Shown here one piece after another: positions 6,488-13,705 of a stretch of 25,421 nt of DNA. The stretch comes from UBA724 sp964229545. Lineage in GTDB: Bacteria; Bacteroidota; Bacteroidia; Flavobacteriales; Flavobacteriaceae. The notes beneath the pieces are model-generated. The model was not told where the DNA came from. It saw only the letters and a program-made list of their open reading frames with translations, and made no database searches. Within the stretch, counting starts at the first letter, position 1. Every line of letters starts with the position of its first letter. Where the stretch lies: positions 1-25,421 of the forward strand of contig CAXRDP010000025.1 in NCBI GenBank assembly GCA_964229545.1, written 5' to 3'. Made by a program: the position numbers and the translations under genes.

Positions 6488-7641
6488 GATGTAATGGGAT
6501 TCTTTTGCGCGAAATGAACAACCTCATCGACCGTAACAACCTTATCGGAAAGAATATGCAGGCGCTCTACCACATTGCGCAACTGACGTACGTTGCCGGG
6601 CCAGTCCATTTGTTGTAATTTTTCTACGGCTTCTTGGTGAAATTCTTTTTTGGGTGTAAGTTCTTTGTTGAAATGGGCTATCAACATCGGAATATCGGCA
6701 CGCCGTTCGTTCAAAGGCGGTACAAATATTTCAATCACAGCCAAGCGGTGAAACAGATCTTCCCGAAAGCGCTTGGCAGCAATTTCTTCTTGAAGATTTT
6801 TGTTGGTCGCCGCCACAACACGTACATCTACTGAAATATCCTTATCACTGCCCACACGTTGGACTTTGTGTTCTTGTAGGGCCCGTAATACTTTGGCTTG
6901 GGCAGACAGGCTCATATCACCTACCTCATCCAAAAACAAGGTGCCGCCGTTGGCAGATTCAAATTTTCCAGCTCTGTCTTTATGAGCCGAGGTAAAAGCT
7001 CCTTTGATATGACCAAACAATTCACTCTCAATGAGTTCTGATGGAATGGCTGCACAATTGACTTCCACCATGGGACCCGAAGCACGGCCACTTTGTTGGT
7101 GCAACGCATGGGCAACCAGTTCCTTGCCAGACCCGTTGGGCCCTTGTATCAAGACACGGGCATGGGTGGGTGCTACCTTTTCAATCATGCTGCGTATTTT
7201 TTCCATAGAGGCAGCCTCACCAATCATAAGTTTTTTTGATTTTTTATTGATTTTACCTGCAGCTTGGCTGGTCTTTTTGGGAGACAACGCACTTCGTACG
7301 GTCGACAACAAATGGTTGAGATCGGGTGGTTTTGCGATATAATCAAAAGCACCCATTCGCATGGCTTGGACTGCAGTGGCCAAATCACCATGACCTGAAA
7401 TCATCACAACGGGGACATCGGGTTTTTCAGCGACGATATGCGCCAATACCTCGATTCCATCTTTTTTAGGCATTTTGATGTCACACAACACCAAATCAAC
7501 ATCGTATTTGCTAACGGTACGAATACCCAACTCACCATCAGCCGCTTCCATAAAGGTGTAGTCGGAATTGTCGGCCAAAAGAACTTTCTTTAGTACACGA
7601 CGGATGCTGTCTTCATCTTCAATGATTAGAATTCGGGGCAT
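6484..7641 (-). CDS. Sigma-54-type response regulator lacking a DNA-binding domain
   Basis: 385 residues: a receiver domain (1-120; acidic cluster E8-D9-E10, phospho-acceptor D54 in 'LCDIKMPKKDG', K104) and a sigma-54 interaction AAA+ domain. The AAA+ part shows Walker A GPNGSGKE (167-174), the sigma-54 contact loop GAFTSA (214-219) in place of GAFTGA, Walker B GGTLFLDEVGDM (232-243) and an arginine-finger region FREDLFHR (292-299). The protein ends soon after 'WPGNVRQLRNVVERL', so the Fis-type helix-turn-helix of NtrC is absent. It should drive RpoN-dependent transcription when phosphorylated, perhaps from solution. No histidine kinase is adjacent. It starts 2 bp after the mscS stop and overlaps the peptidase gene. 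The short form appears common in Bacteroidota, so this is probably not a truncation. Confidence 0.9.
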   Translation of the reverse strand: MPRILIIEDEDSIRRVLKKVLLADNSDYTFMEAADGELGIRTVSKYDVDLVLCDIKMPKKDGIEVLAHIVAEKPDVPVVMISGHGDLATAVQAMRMGAFDYIAKPPDLNHLLSTVRSALSPKKTSQAAGKINKKSKKLMIGEAASMEKIRSMIEKVAPTHARVLIQGPNGSGKELVAHALHQQSGRASGPMVEVNCAAIPSELIESELFGHIKGAFTSAHKDRAGKFESANGGTLFLDEVGDMSLSAQAKVLRALQEHKVQRVGSDKDISVDVRVVAATNKNLQEEIAAKRFREDLFHRLAVIEIFVPPLNERRADIPMLIAHFNKELTPKKEFHQEAVEKLQQMDWPGNVRQLRNVVERLHILSDKVVTVDEVVHFAQKNPITS

Positions 7642-7643
7642 AA

Positions 7644-8462
7644 TTATTTTTTGGTATGTACCACGCGTTGTGGAAAAGGAATCTCTATGTTGTTCTTGAT
7701 AAAGGCCTCATTGATGGCATAACGCAAATCACTTTTTACGGGCACGGCCATGAAGCTATTTTTAAGAGAAAAAACCAGTGTGAAATCCAAGCTACTCTCC
7801 CCAAAATCAGAAAATAACACAACAGGAGGCGGATTTTTAAGAACCGATTTGTGGGAAGTAGCCACGTTAAGTAAAACCGATTTTACCAAATCCACATCTG
7901 AGCCATAGGCAACACCGACAAGCACATTTTCTCTAGTAATCTCACCGTTTTCGGTCCAATTGTACAAAGTATTGGTTAAATACATGTGGTTGGGGATAAT
8001 CAGTACTTTGTTGTCTATCGTAACAGCGCGTGTGGTGCGCAATGTGATATTTTGCACCTTCCCTACTTTACCATCTACCTCTATAATATCCCCCACGTGA
8101 ACAGACTGGTCCACCAAGATAAAGACTCCCGATATGATGTCTTGAAAAAAGGTTTGTAAAGCAAAACCCACTCCGACCAACAAGGCAGCAGAAGCGGCAA
8201 GCAGGGCATTGAGGTTTACACCTGCGTTTTGGAGTGCCAACAATACGATGATGGTGTAAATGGAATAGTTAACAAAACCAAATATGGGTTTGAATTTGCC
8301 TTTTCGTTCTTCAGTAAACTTTCGTGTCAGTATGCGACGAAGAATTCTTAAGAAAAACCTAGCTGTAAAAAATACAAGTAAAAAAAGGGTGAAGGATTTG
8401 ATGCTAATACGTGCATCACCCAATGAAAAGCCCAAATTGAAAAAGTCGATTATTTTATCCAC
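7644..8462 (-). CDS. MscS-family small-conductance mechanosensitive channel
   Basis: 272 residues, close to E. coli MscS length. Three hydrophobic segments (about 22-42, 59-79, 86-116) are followed by the conserved MscS beta and alpha/beta domains. The pore helix 'SAALLVGVGFALQTFFQDII' and 'SGVFILVDQSVHVGDIIEVD' are the signature of the family, including the Gly/Ala-rich pore lining and the 'GDIIEV' strand. It should open under membrane tension to release solutes on osmotic downshift. It is the first gene of the set mscS - response regulator - M28 peptidase, with 2-bp and 4-bp junctions. A DnaJ terminator lies upstream. Confidence 0.92.
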   Translation of the reverse strand: MDKIIDFFNLGFSLGDARISIKSFTLFLLVFFTARFFLRILRRILTRKFTEERKGKFKPIFGFVNYSIYTIIVLLALQNAGVNLNALLAASAALLVGVGFALQTFFQDIISGVFILVDQSVHVGDIIEVDGKVGKVQNITLRTTRAVTIDNKVLIIPNHMYLTNTLYNWTENGEITRENVLVGVAYGSDVDLVKSVLLNVATSHKSVLKNPPPVVLFSDFGESSLDFTLVFSLKNSFMAVPVKSDLRYAINEAFIKNNIEIPFPQRVVHTKK

Positions 8463-8483
8463 AGCACTAAAGTACGAAATGCC

Positions 8484-8522
8484 TTAAAATAAAACCCATC
8501 CTTAATCGAAATTAAGGATGGG
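8484..8522 (-). terminator. Strong terminator of the grpE-dnaJ operon
   Basis: On the minus strand a perfect 12-bp stem (8522-8511 with 8506-8495, four-nt loop) is followed by TTTTATTTTA (8494-8485). It separates dnaJ from mscS. The plus-strand side carries AAAAAA at 8523-8528, which gives a T-run in the other reading direction. A second, weaker inverted repeat (8549-8561 with 8589-8599) lies in the dnaJ 3' region. Confidence 0.8.
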
Positions 8523-8612
8523 AAAAAATTGCTATGAAAAAGAAAAATTAACTATAGAAAAATCTATCGTTGGTCAAATATAAAATAATTTTCTAGTTAT
8601 GACCGATTTTTT

Positions 8613-9719
8613 TTAAGAAAACATGTCTTTTACCTTGTCGAAGAAGGACTTATCAGTGTTTTTTGGGTCAGGAACAAAGTTGTCATTGTCCTTAGCCGCT
8701 TCAAAAAACTGCTTTTGTTCTTTCGATAGGGTTTGAGGTGTCCATACGTTAACATGCACCAACAAGTCTCCAGAGCCATAGCCATTCAAACGTGGAATAC
8801 CTTTGCCTTTGAGTCTTAAAATTTTTCCAGACTGGATACCCGCTTCCAATCGGATGCGAACAGAACCACCCACAGCGTCAATTTCTTTGGATGACCCCAA
8901 AACCGCTTCTGGCATACTTATGTATAGATCCATATGTAGGTTGTCGCCCTCTCTCTTCAGCTTGGGATGGTCTAGAACTTCTATAAGTACAATCATATCA
9001 CCACTAATGCCATTACCAGGTGCTTCGTTGCCTTTTCCGTTGAGTTTTAGCTGCATACCGTCCTCTACGCCAGCAGGTATTTTTACAGCTACTGTTTCCT
9101 CCTGAGCAATCAAACCTTGGGCATCTGCGCCAGAAGGCCGGTTGGCCAAAACCTGACCCGAACCCTGACAAGTTGTGCAAGTGGTGGCAGTCTGCATCCT
9201 TCCTAAGATGGTGTTGGTTACTCGCATGGTTTGTCCGCTTCCACCGCAAGTCGTACAGGTTGTGAAACGCACACCGGGTGCTTGCACTTTTCTTTTGATT
9301 TTTATTTTTTTCTCAACACCCAAAACCATTTCCTCCAGCGTGAGGCGTACGCGAACCCTTAGGTTGGCTCCTTTCACACGTCGGCTGCCACCGCCAAACC
9401 CACCGAAACCTCCGCCGAAGGCACTGCCAAATATGTCACCAAATTGGCTGAAGATGTCATCCATATTCATACCGCCCCCTCCAAAGCCTTGGCTGCCATC
9501 GAAGGCTGCATGACCAAAGCGATCGTACTGGGCGCGTTTTTGATCATCGCTTAAAACCTCATAAGCTTCAGCAGCTTTTTTGAATTGTTTCTCAGCGTTT
9601 TCATCACCCGGGTTTTTATCAGGGTGGTACTGGATGGCTTTTTTTCTGTAGGCCTTTTTAATTTCCGAAGCAGAAGCCGACTTGCCAACGCCTAGTATGT
9701 CGTAGTAATCCTCTTTCAT
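8613..9719 (-). CDS. dnaJ: Chaperone DnaJ with a reduced, single-zinc-centre cysteine region
   Basis: 368 residues. J domain 1-70 with HPD at 32-34; G/F-rich linker about 76-112; cysteine region; C-terminal substrate-binding domains. It stimulates the DnaK ATPase and delivers unfolded clients. Canonical DnaJ has four CxxCxGxG motifs forming zinc centre I (motifs 1 and 4) and centre II (motifs 2 and 3). Here only two remain: CTTCGGSG (155-162) and CTTCQGSG (181-188). Their neighbours 'GRMQTATTC' and 'TRVTNT'-like residues identify them as motifs 2 and 3. Motifs 1 and 4 are replaced by 'KVQAPGVRFTT' and 'RPSGADAQGL'. The frame is intact. It lies 27 bp downstream of grpE in a classical chaperone operon. 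Confidence 0.95.
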   Translation of the reverse strand: MKEDYYDILGVGKSASASEIKKAYRKKAIQYHPDKNPGDENAEKQFKKAAEAYEVLSDDQKRAQYDRFGHAAFDGSQGFGGGGMNMDDIFSQFGDIFGSAFGGGFGGFGGGSRRVKGANLRVRVRLTLEEMVLGVEKKIKIKRKVQAPGVRFTTCTTCGGSGQTMRVTNTILGRMQTATTCTTCQGSGQVLANRPSGADAQGLIAQEETVAVKIPAGVEDGMQLKLNGKGNEAPGNGISGDMIVLIEVLDHPKLKREGDNLHMDLYISMPEAVLGSSKEIDAVGGSVRIRLEAGIQSGKILRLKGKGIPRLNGYGSGDLLVHVNVWTPQTLSKEQKQFFEAAKDNDNFVPDPKNTDKSFFDKVKDMFS

Positions 9720-9746
9720 TTGGCTGTTATTAGTAACCCGTTGTTC

Positions 9747-10262
9747 TTAGTTGCCCACCACTACTTTGGGGTAACGAATGATTTTTTCTCCCAATTTGTA
9801 GCCTATACCTACCACATCAACAATCTTTCCTTTTAGAGATTCGTCTGTAGCAGGAATCTGTGTGATGGCCTCGTGTAATTCGGCGTCAAAAACCTCCCCT
9901 TTTTCAAGTTCAATTTTTGAGAGACCTTGAGATTGCAGGGTGTCAGCCAATTTGTTGTATATCAACGCTACCCCTTTGCTTTGGTCACTTTCACCAGATT
10001 TATTCAATTCGGCCAGGGCTCGCTCAAAATCATCCATGACAGGCAACAGCGCAGTCATCAACTCTTGTGAAGCGGTCTTGAACAGCTCAATACGTTCTTT
10101 GGAAGTCCGTTTTTTGTAGTTTTCAAACTCGGCAAACAAACGAACAAAACGGTCTTTTTCTTCATCTATATTCGCTTGAAGCGCTTCAATTTTTTCTTCT
10201 AAATCCTTTGTTTTGGAAACTGCTTTTTTGGGCGACGCTTTTTTTGCATCTGTATTTGCCAT
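9747..10262 (-). CDS. grpE: GrpE, nucleotide exchange factor of DnaK
   Basis: 171 residues. A lysine-rich disordered start (1-18) leads into a long coiled coil ('DLEEKIEALQANIDEEKDRF') and the GrpE signature 'LFAEFENYKKRTSKERIELF'. The C-terminal beta-wing carries 'FDAELHEAITQIP' and ends 'IGYKLGEKIIRYPKVVV'. It releases ADP from DnaK, resetting the DnaK-DnaJ cycle. It is directly followed by dnaJ. A Bacteroidota-type promoter lies just upstream. dnaK is not in the window. Confidence 0.96.
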   Translation of the reverse strand: MANTDAKKASPKKAVSKTKDLEEKIEALQANIDEEKDRFVRLFAEFENYKKRTSKERIELFKTASQELMTALLPVMDDFERALAELNKSGESDQSKGVALIYNKLADTLQSQGLSKIELEKGEVFDAELHEAITQIPATDESLKGKIVDVVGIGYKLGEKIIRYPKVVVGN

Positions 10263-10287
10263 GGCATTACATTTTTAAAAAACATGG

Positions 10288-10319
10288 CAAAAGTAACGCC
10301 AAAAGCTGAAATCTGTCAA
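10288..10319 (-). promoter_or_regulatory. Predicted grpE-dnaJ promoter
   Basis: On the minus strand TTG (10319-10317), a 21-nt spacer and TACTTTTG (10295-10288) fit the Bacteroidota pattern. The -7 box ends 25 nt before the grpE ATG. No CIRCE-type inverted repeat was seen. Confidence 0.5.
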
Positions 10320-10341
10320 TTTGACACTCAAAAAGAAAAAT

Positions 10342-11241
10342 TTAAAGTAGGTTGTCCAAACAACCCTCTATGTCTGGATAAGAAAAATCAAAACCGTGGT
10401 ATGTAAGTGCAGTGGGTACCACACGAAGACTTTCAAACAACACCTCGCTCATAGTACCCATAGCCATACGAACAGGCAACTTAGGAATCCCGGGCAACCA
10501 TTGGGGAACACCCAAAGTTTTGGCAATGGTCCTGACCAAAGTACGCTGCGAAACGGGCTCGGGGGCTGTAGCATTGAAAACCCCTTCGAGTCGGTTCTCA
10601 ACCATAAAATAAATCGCACTAACCAGGTCATGAATATGTATCCAAGACTGCCATTGTTGCCCATTTCCAAACCAAGCACCCATTCCCCAACGTGTAGGCA
10701 GAGCCAAAGGAACCAAGGCGCCTCCTTTGCTAGAAAGCACCAAGCCAATCCTTACTATGGAAACTTTGATAGGAAGCGAACGAAAAGCGGCAGTCTCGGC
10801 CTCCCATTTTTGAACAACCTCTCCAGTAAATGATTGCGCTTTTTGGGTTTCTTCCTCAGTGTAGGTTTTGGAAGGATGGCTGGGGTAAATACCAATAGCA
10901 GAGGCACAAACAAAATGTTTTACAGATTTCAGATTCTTTATAGATTCATACAGCAAACGGGTAGACAACACCCGACTGTCCAAAATTTCGCGTTTGGCTT
11001 TGGATGTCCAACGCTGGCTGATGGAGGCTCCTGCCAAATGTATCACCACATCGACGTCCTCGAATGCCTTTTGATCCGCGAACATCTCTTTGGGGTTCCA
11101 ATAAAAGGTGCGTAGCGTATCATTGCTCGGGGTGTTTTTTTTTCGGGTGGAAAGCATATGAATCGTATGCCCTGATTTGAGTATAAGCTCAGTCAAAGCA
11201 GAGCCGACAAGACCAGTAGCACCTGTGATTAAAAATTTCAT
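10342..11241 (-). CDS. SDR-type NAD-dependent epimerase, TIGR01777/YfcH family
   Basis: 299 residues from the ATG at 11241. An in-frame ATG 27 nt upstream would place nine unrelated residues before the Rossmann strand. The N-terminus 'MKFLITGATGLVGSALTELI' has the extended-SDR glycine motif GATGLVG. 'VVIHLAGASISQRWT' and the C-terminal 'LPGIPKLPVRMAMGTMSEVL' are characteristic of the YfcH/SULA-like family with its DUF1731 tail. Family members are linked to cell division or sugar-nucleotide chemistry, but the substrate is generally unknown. It precedes grpE by 79 bp on the same strand, but grpE has its own promoter. Confidence 0.85.
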   Translation of the reverse strand: MKFLITGATGLVGSALTELILKSGHTIHMLSTRKKNTPSNDTLRTFYWNPKEMFADQKAFEDVDVVIHLAGASISQRWTSKAKREILDSRVLSTRLLYESIKNLKSVKHFVCASAIGIYPSHPSKTYTEEETQKAQSFTGEVVQKWEAETAAFRSLPIKVSIVRIGLVLSSKGGALVPLALPTRWGMGAWFGNGQQWQSWIHIHDLVSAIYFMVENRLEGVFNATAPEPVSQRTLVRTIAKTLGVPQWLPGIPKLPVRMAMGTMSEVLFESLRVVPTALTYHGFDFSYPDIEGCLDNLL

Positions 11242-11294
11242 GCATTTTTTTTGTAAAAGTACAGCCAAGTAGGATTACAATGTACAACTTTTAG

Positions 11295-11302
11295 TAAATT
11301 TG
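11295..11302 (+). promoter_or_regulatory. Possible -7 box of ilvE
   Basis: TAAATTTG matches TAnnTTTG and ends 17 nt before the ilvE ATG. No TTG lies at the expected upstream distance, so support is partial. Confidence 0.35.
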
Positions 11303-11319
11303 TGTAAAATAGAATACCC

Positions 11320-12366
11320 ATGACAATCGTCCCCACCAAACACTCTCGCCTACAAGAAGTTGATTTTGAAAATCTTTCTTTTGGGGCTGTTTTTTCAGAT
11401 CATATGTTTGTTTGTGATTACGAAAATGGTACCTGGGGCAGCCCAGAGATAGTTCCCTATGGTCCTTTTCCTATGGCGCCCTCTGCCAGTGTGTTGCACT
11501 ATGGACAAGCGGTGTTTGAGGGCATGAAGGCTTACAAAGACAATTCAGGAGATGTATGGCTCTTCCGTCCAGATCAGAATATTCAACGTTTGAACAAATC
11601 GGCTGAGCGATTGGCTATTCCACAATTTCCAGAAAGTGTGTTTCACCAAGGTTTGTTAAAATTGGTGGATATGGATCGCGATTGGATACAACCGGGGCGA
11701 GGCAATTCTCTTTACATCAGACCGTTTGTGTTTGCCAGTCAAGCAGGCGTTCAAGCATCACCATCTAACAAGTATCGATTTATGATTATCTGTGCTCCCG
11801 TGTCCAGTTATTATTCTGGCGGTGTGGTTCGGGTAAAAATTGCGGATCATTACAGCAGAGCGCCTCAAGGAGGTACAGGATACGCCAAGGCGGCTGGCAA
11901 TTACGGGGGGCAGTTCTACCCTACTCAACTAGCCATCAAAGAAGGATACCAACAAGTCATTTGGACAGATGCGGCTACGCACGAATTTGTTGAAGAAGCA
12001 GGTACTATGAATTTGTTTTTCCGTATTGGTGACAAATTGATTACCGCGCCCACTTCCGATAGTATCTTGGACGGCATCACCAGAAAAAGCATCATACAAT
12101 TGGCCAAAGACATGGGTGTAGAAATTGAAATCAGGCCTTTGCGTGTGTCCGAACTTTTAGAAGCTCAAAAAAGCGGCGCTTTAAAAGAAATTTTTGGTAG
12201 TGGCACGGCAGTAGTCATTCAGCCCATCCACGGATTTGGTTACAAAAATGAAGATTTTCAGCTTACGCCTGTTGAAAATGGATTGGCTGATACCCTCAAG
12301 TCTAAGCTTGTGGACATTCAATACAATGAGGCTGCCGACCCCCATGGTTGGCGCGTCATGGTTTAG
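11320..12366 (+). CDS. ilvE: Branched-chain amino acid aminotransferase (class IV PLP enzyme)
   Basis: 348 residues, the longer BCAT form. Visible landmarks are 'LHYGQAVFEGMKAY' (59-72), arginine-containing 'LYIRPFVFAS' (131-140), catalytic PLP lysine K190 in 'GTGYAKAAGNYGG', and 'EFVEEAGTMNLFF' (222-234) with the glutamate that contacts the pyridine nitrogen. It exchanges amino groups between glutamate and the keto acids of leucine, isoleucine and valine, the last step of their synthesis and the first of their breakdown. No other ilv or leu genes are nearby. Its TAG overlaps the stop of the convergent pyrophosphohydrolase gene, leaving no room for a terminator. Confidence 0.95.
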   Translation: MTIVPTKHSRLQEVDFENLSFGAVFSDHMFVCDYENGTWGSPEIVPYGPFPMAPSASVLHYGQAVFEGMKAYKDNSGDVWLFRPDQNIQRLNKSAERLAIPQFPESVFHQGLLKLVDMDRDWIQPGRGNSLYIRPFVFASQAGVQASPSNKYRFMIICAPVSSYYSGGVVRVKIADHYSRAPQGGTGYAKAAGNYGGQFYPTQLAIKEGYQQVIWTDAATHEFVEEAGTMNLFFRIGDKLITAPTSDSILDGITRKSIIQLAKDMGVEIEIRPLRVSELLEAQKSGALKEIFGSGTAVVIQPIHGFGYKNEDFQLTPVENGLADTLKSKLVDIQYNEAADPHGWRVMV

Positions 12367-12758
12367 GATTGATGTTTCTCTAAAATCCTTTTTAAATTGG
12401 GTGTAAAATAATTGGGCCCCTTAAGAACTTTTCCGTCTTCTCGGTATATAGGCTTTCCATCGGCACCAAGCTTGCTCATATTGCTGCGCTGAATTTCCTC
12501 AAAAACTTCATCGATTATTTCTTGCATACCATGTGTGATGATGGTACCACACAATATATATAACATATCACCCAAGGCATCTGCTACTTCAACCATGTCG
12601 TTGTTTTTGGCAGCTTCGAGATATTCTCGATTTTCTTCGTCCATAAGCGAAAATCTTAGATCTAAAATGGAGGTTGGAAGGTCTGTAACGGGTTGGTGGT
12701 TGATGTCCAATCCAAAAGCTTTATGAAAAGCTTGTACGGCAGCTATTTTATTCTTCAT
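12363..12758 (-). CDS. All-alpha NTP pyrophosphohydrolase (MazG-like)
   Basis: 131 residues from the ATG at 12758. A further in-frame ATG at 12785 would overlap the divergent gene and adds a poor N-terminus. The Mg2+-binding signature of the MazG/dUTPase-like all-alpha fold is visible: E41-E42-x-x-E45 in 'MDEENREYLEA', then E57xxD60 in 'VEVADALGDMLYI'. 'RSNMSKLGADGKPIYREDGK' (91-110) is typical of the small Bacteroidota and phage NTPase group that acts on nucleoside triphosphates as house-cleaning enzymes. A HisE-like phosphoribosyl-ATP role is less likely because no his genes are present. The stop overlaps ilvE by 4 bp, tail to tail. Confidence 0.85.
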   Translation of the reverse strand: MKNKIAAVQAFHKAFGLDINHQPVTDLPTSILDLRFSLMDEENREYLEAAKNNDMVEVADALGDMLYILCGTIITHGMQEIIDEVFEEIQRSNMSKLGADGKPIYREDGKVLKGPNYFTPNLKRILEKHQS

Positions 12759-12784
12759 ATTTTTGTTTTGCCTAAAATAATACA

Positions 12785-12973
12785 ATGTTTAGCAAAGGAC
12801 AACTCATATTTGCCATCGGATTTGTGATTGCTTTTACCTTATTTATTGTGTGGAGCTACCGAAAAGACCGAAAAAAAAACCCAACCTACTTTAAAGGGAG
12901 CTTTTGGGTACTGATATGTTTTCTTGTCTTTATCGCCCTTTTGGTGCTGCTCAAAAAAGGGGTTGCGCTATGA
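12785..12973 (+). CDS. Small two-helix membrane protein translated together with CrcB
   Basis: 62 residues with two strong hydrophobic helices (about 6-24 and 40-57) separated by a basic loop 'SYRKDRKKNPTYFKGS'; by the positive-inside rule both ends would face the periplasm. The stop overlaps the crcB start as ATGA (12970-12973), so translation is coupled. I recall similar short proteins in other Bacteroidota but cannot name a function. The coupling suggests it works in the same membrane process as the fluoride channel, which is inference only. Length, helices and coupling make a real gene likely. Confidence 0.75.
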   Translation: MFSKGQLIFAIGFVIAFTLFIVWSYRKDRKKNPTYFKGSFWVLICFLVFIALLVLLKKGVAL

Positions 12974-13341
12974 AAGATTTTCTTTGGGTATTTGTTGGAG
13001 GAGGCTTGGGTAGTGCCATGCGGTATGGATTGGGTCTGTGGATTCGACAAACCCACTTCCAAATCCCTTGGGCCACATTGGCAGCCAACGCATTGGGATC
13101 ATTAATCATCGGCATTGTGTTGGGCGGACTTGTCAAAAACGGTACATTGAGTCAACAACAAAGCTTGTTTTGGGCAACAGGCTTTTGCGGTGGGCTGACC
13201 ACCTTTTCTTCTTTTGCTTTTGAACAAGTGACCTTATTTAAAAATGCAGCCATTGGCCCCCTACTCGCCTACAACATTCTTACCTATATAATATGTATCG
13301 TGCTTTTGGCGGCCGGAATTTACATCGCTCGTTTGGTATAA
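12970..13341 (+). CDS. crcB: Fluoride channel CrcB/Fluc
   Basis: 123 residues from the ATG at 12970; an open extension to 12904 runs inside the previous gene and is rejected. Four membrane helices. Family signatures: 'VGGGLGSAMRYGL' with R19, 'TLAANALGSLIIG' with the pore asparagine N40, and 'TGFCGGLTTFSSFAFE' (70-85) with the Na+-site/Phe-box region (F79, F82); the usual TFSTF is TFSSF here. Fluc proteins form antiparallel dimers that let fluoride leave the cell. A single gene, as here, implies a homodimer. No fluoride riboswitch was recognised upstream of the pair. Confidence 0.95.
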   Translation: MKDFLWVFVGGGLGSAMRYGLGLWIRQTHFQIPWATLAANALGSLIIGIVLGGLVKNGTLSQQQSLFWATGFCGGLTTFSSFAFEQVTLFKNAAIGPLLAYNILTYIICIVLLAAGIYIARLV

Positions 13342-13588
13342 CCACAGATTTTTATTTCAAATAGCCCCTTTTTCAATTGATAACCACATTTAAAAGCTGA
13401 ATCGGAGTGACAACTTCACTCCGTTACCATTGACAGTTTAGCATAAGGGAGATTACCTAACCTCTTTAGGGTACATGGGCTCCATTGTACATATCTGACC
13501 GATTTACATGTAAGATTGTTGTGTACAGGTGCATAAACTCATTTATTTTTGGGGTAATTCTTAATTTTTATGTATTTATTTTCTTATA
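13342..13588. other. Intergenic region upstream of the P-II gene, no coding potential seen
   Basis: First part of the 364-bp gap between crcB and glnB. It holds a hairpin CGGAGTGA-N5-TCACTCCG (13403-13423) without a T-run, perhaps a weak crcB end signal. It also holds an imperfect hairpin around 13472-13492 (GTAC-ATGG arms). A second promoter-like pair, TTG (13519-13521), 22 nt, TATTTTTG (13544-13551), could start a longer glnB leader. No ORF or recognised RNA was found. Confidence 0.4.
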
Positions 13589-13607
13589 ACCCTATTTTTT
13601 TAGGGGT
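13589..13607. promoter_or_regulatory. Distal inverted-repeat site upstream of glnB (site A)
   Basis: ACCC-TATTTTTTTA-GGGGT, a G/C-capped inverted repeat centred at 13598 and one mismatch from CCCC-N9-GGGG. It lies 52 bp upstream of the near-identical site B, about five helical turns. It is a proposed operator. Confidence 0.5.
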
Positions 13608-13640
13608 TTAAAATATATTTTATTAAAAATACACACACAT

Positions 13641-13659
13641 ACCCCTATTTTTTTGGGGT
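13641..13659. promoter_or_regulatory. Proximal inverted-repeat site in the glnB promoter (site B)
   Basis: ACCCC-TATTTTTTT-GGGGT, a perfect 5-bp inverted repeat around nine A/T bases, centred at 13650. It overlaps the TTTG -33 element of the predicted glnB promoter. The T-run is in the loop, not after the stem, so it is not an intrinsic terminator. Confidence 0.55.
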
Positions 13660-13683
13660 ATATGATATTAATAAATACATTTG
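13653..13683 (+). promoter_or_regulatory. Predicted glnB-amt-porin promoter
   Basis: TTG (13653-13655), 20 nt, TACATTTG (13676-13683) match the Bacteroidota promoter form. The -7 box ends 22 nt before the glnB ATG. The -33 element is embedded in inverted repeat B. Confidence 0.6.
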
Positions 13684-13705
13684 GCGCATAATTAAATCAT
13701 TTAAT

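Noticed and set aside
9013..9249. DnaJ as a frameshifted or decayed gene
   Set aside because: The frame is continuous, the flanking domains are well conserved and the length is normal; only the two motifs of zinc centre I are replaced.
12759..12784. Fluoride riboswitch before the small membrane gene and crcB
   Set aside because: Only 26 bp separate this pair from the divergent gene, too short for the crcB motif, and no matching consensus was seen within the coding region before crcB.
12904..12969. Extended CrcB N-terminus
   Set aside because: The extension reads through the preceding small gene in another frame; the conserved Fluc N-terminus starts at ATG 12970.
13589..13659. Sites A and B as intrinsic terminators
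   Set aside because: The T-runs are inside the loops, no T-run follows the stems, and there is no gene end nearby to terminate; the position over a -33 element fits an operator better.
13560..13705. Sigma-54 (-24/-12) promoter upstream of glnB
   Set aside because: No TGGCAC-N5-TTGC-like pair was found; a Bacteroidota-type TTG-N20-TACATTTG fits instead.
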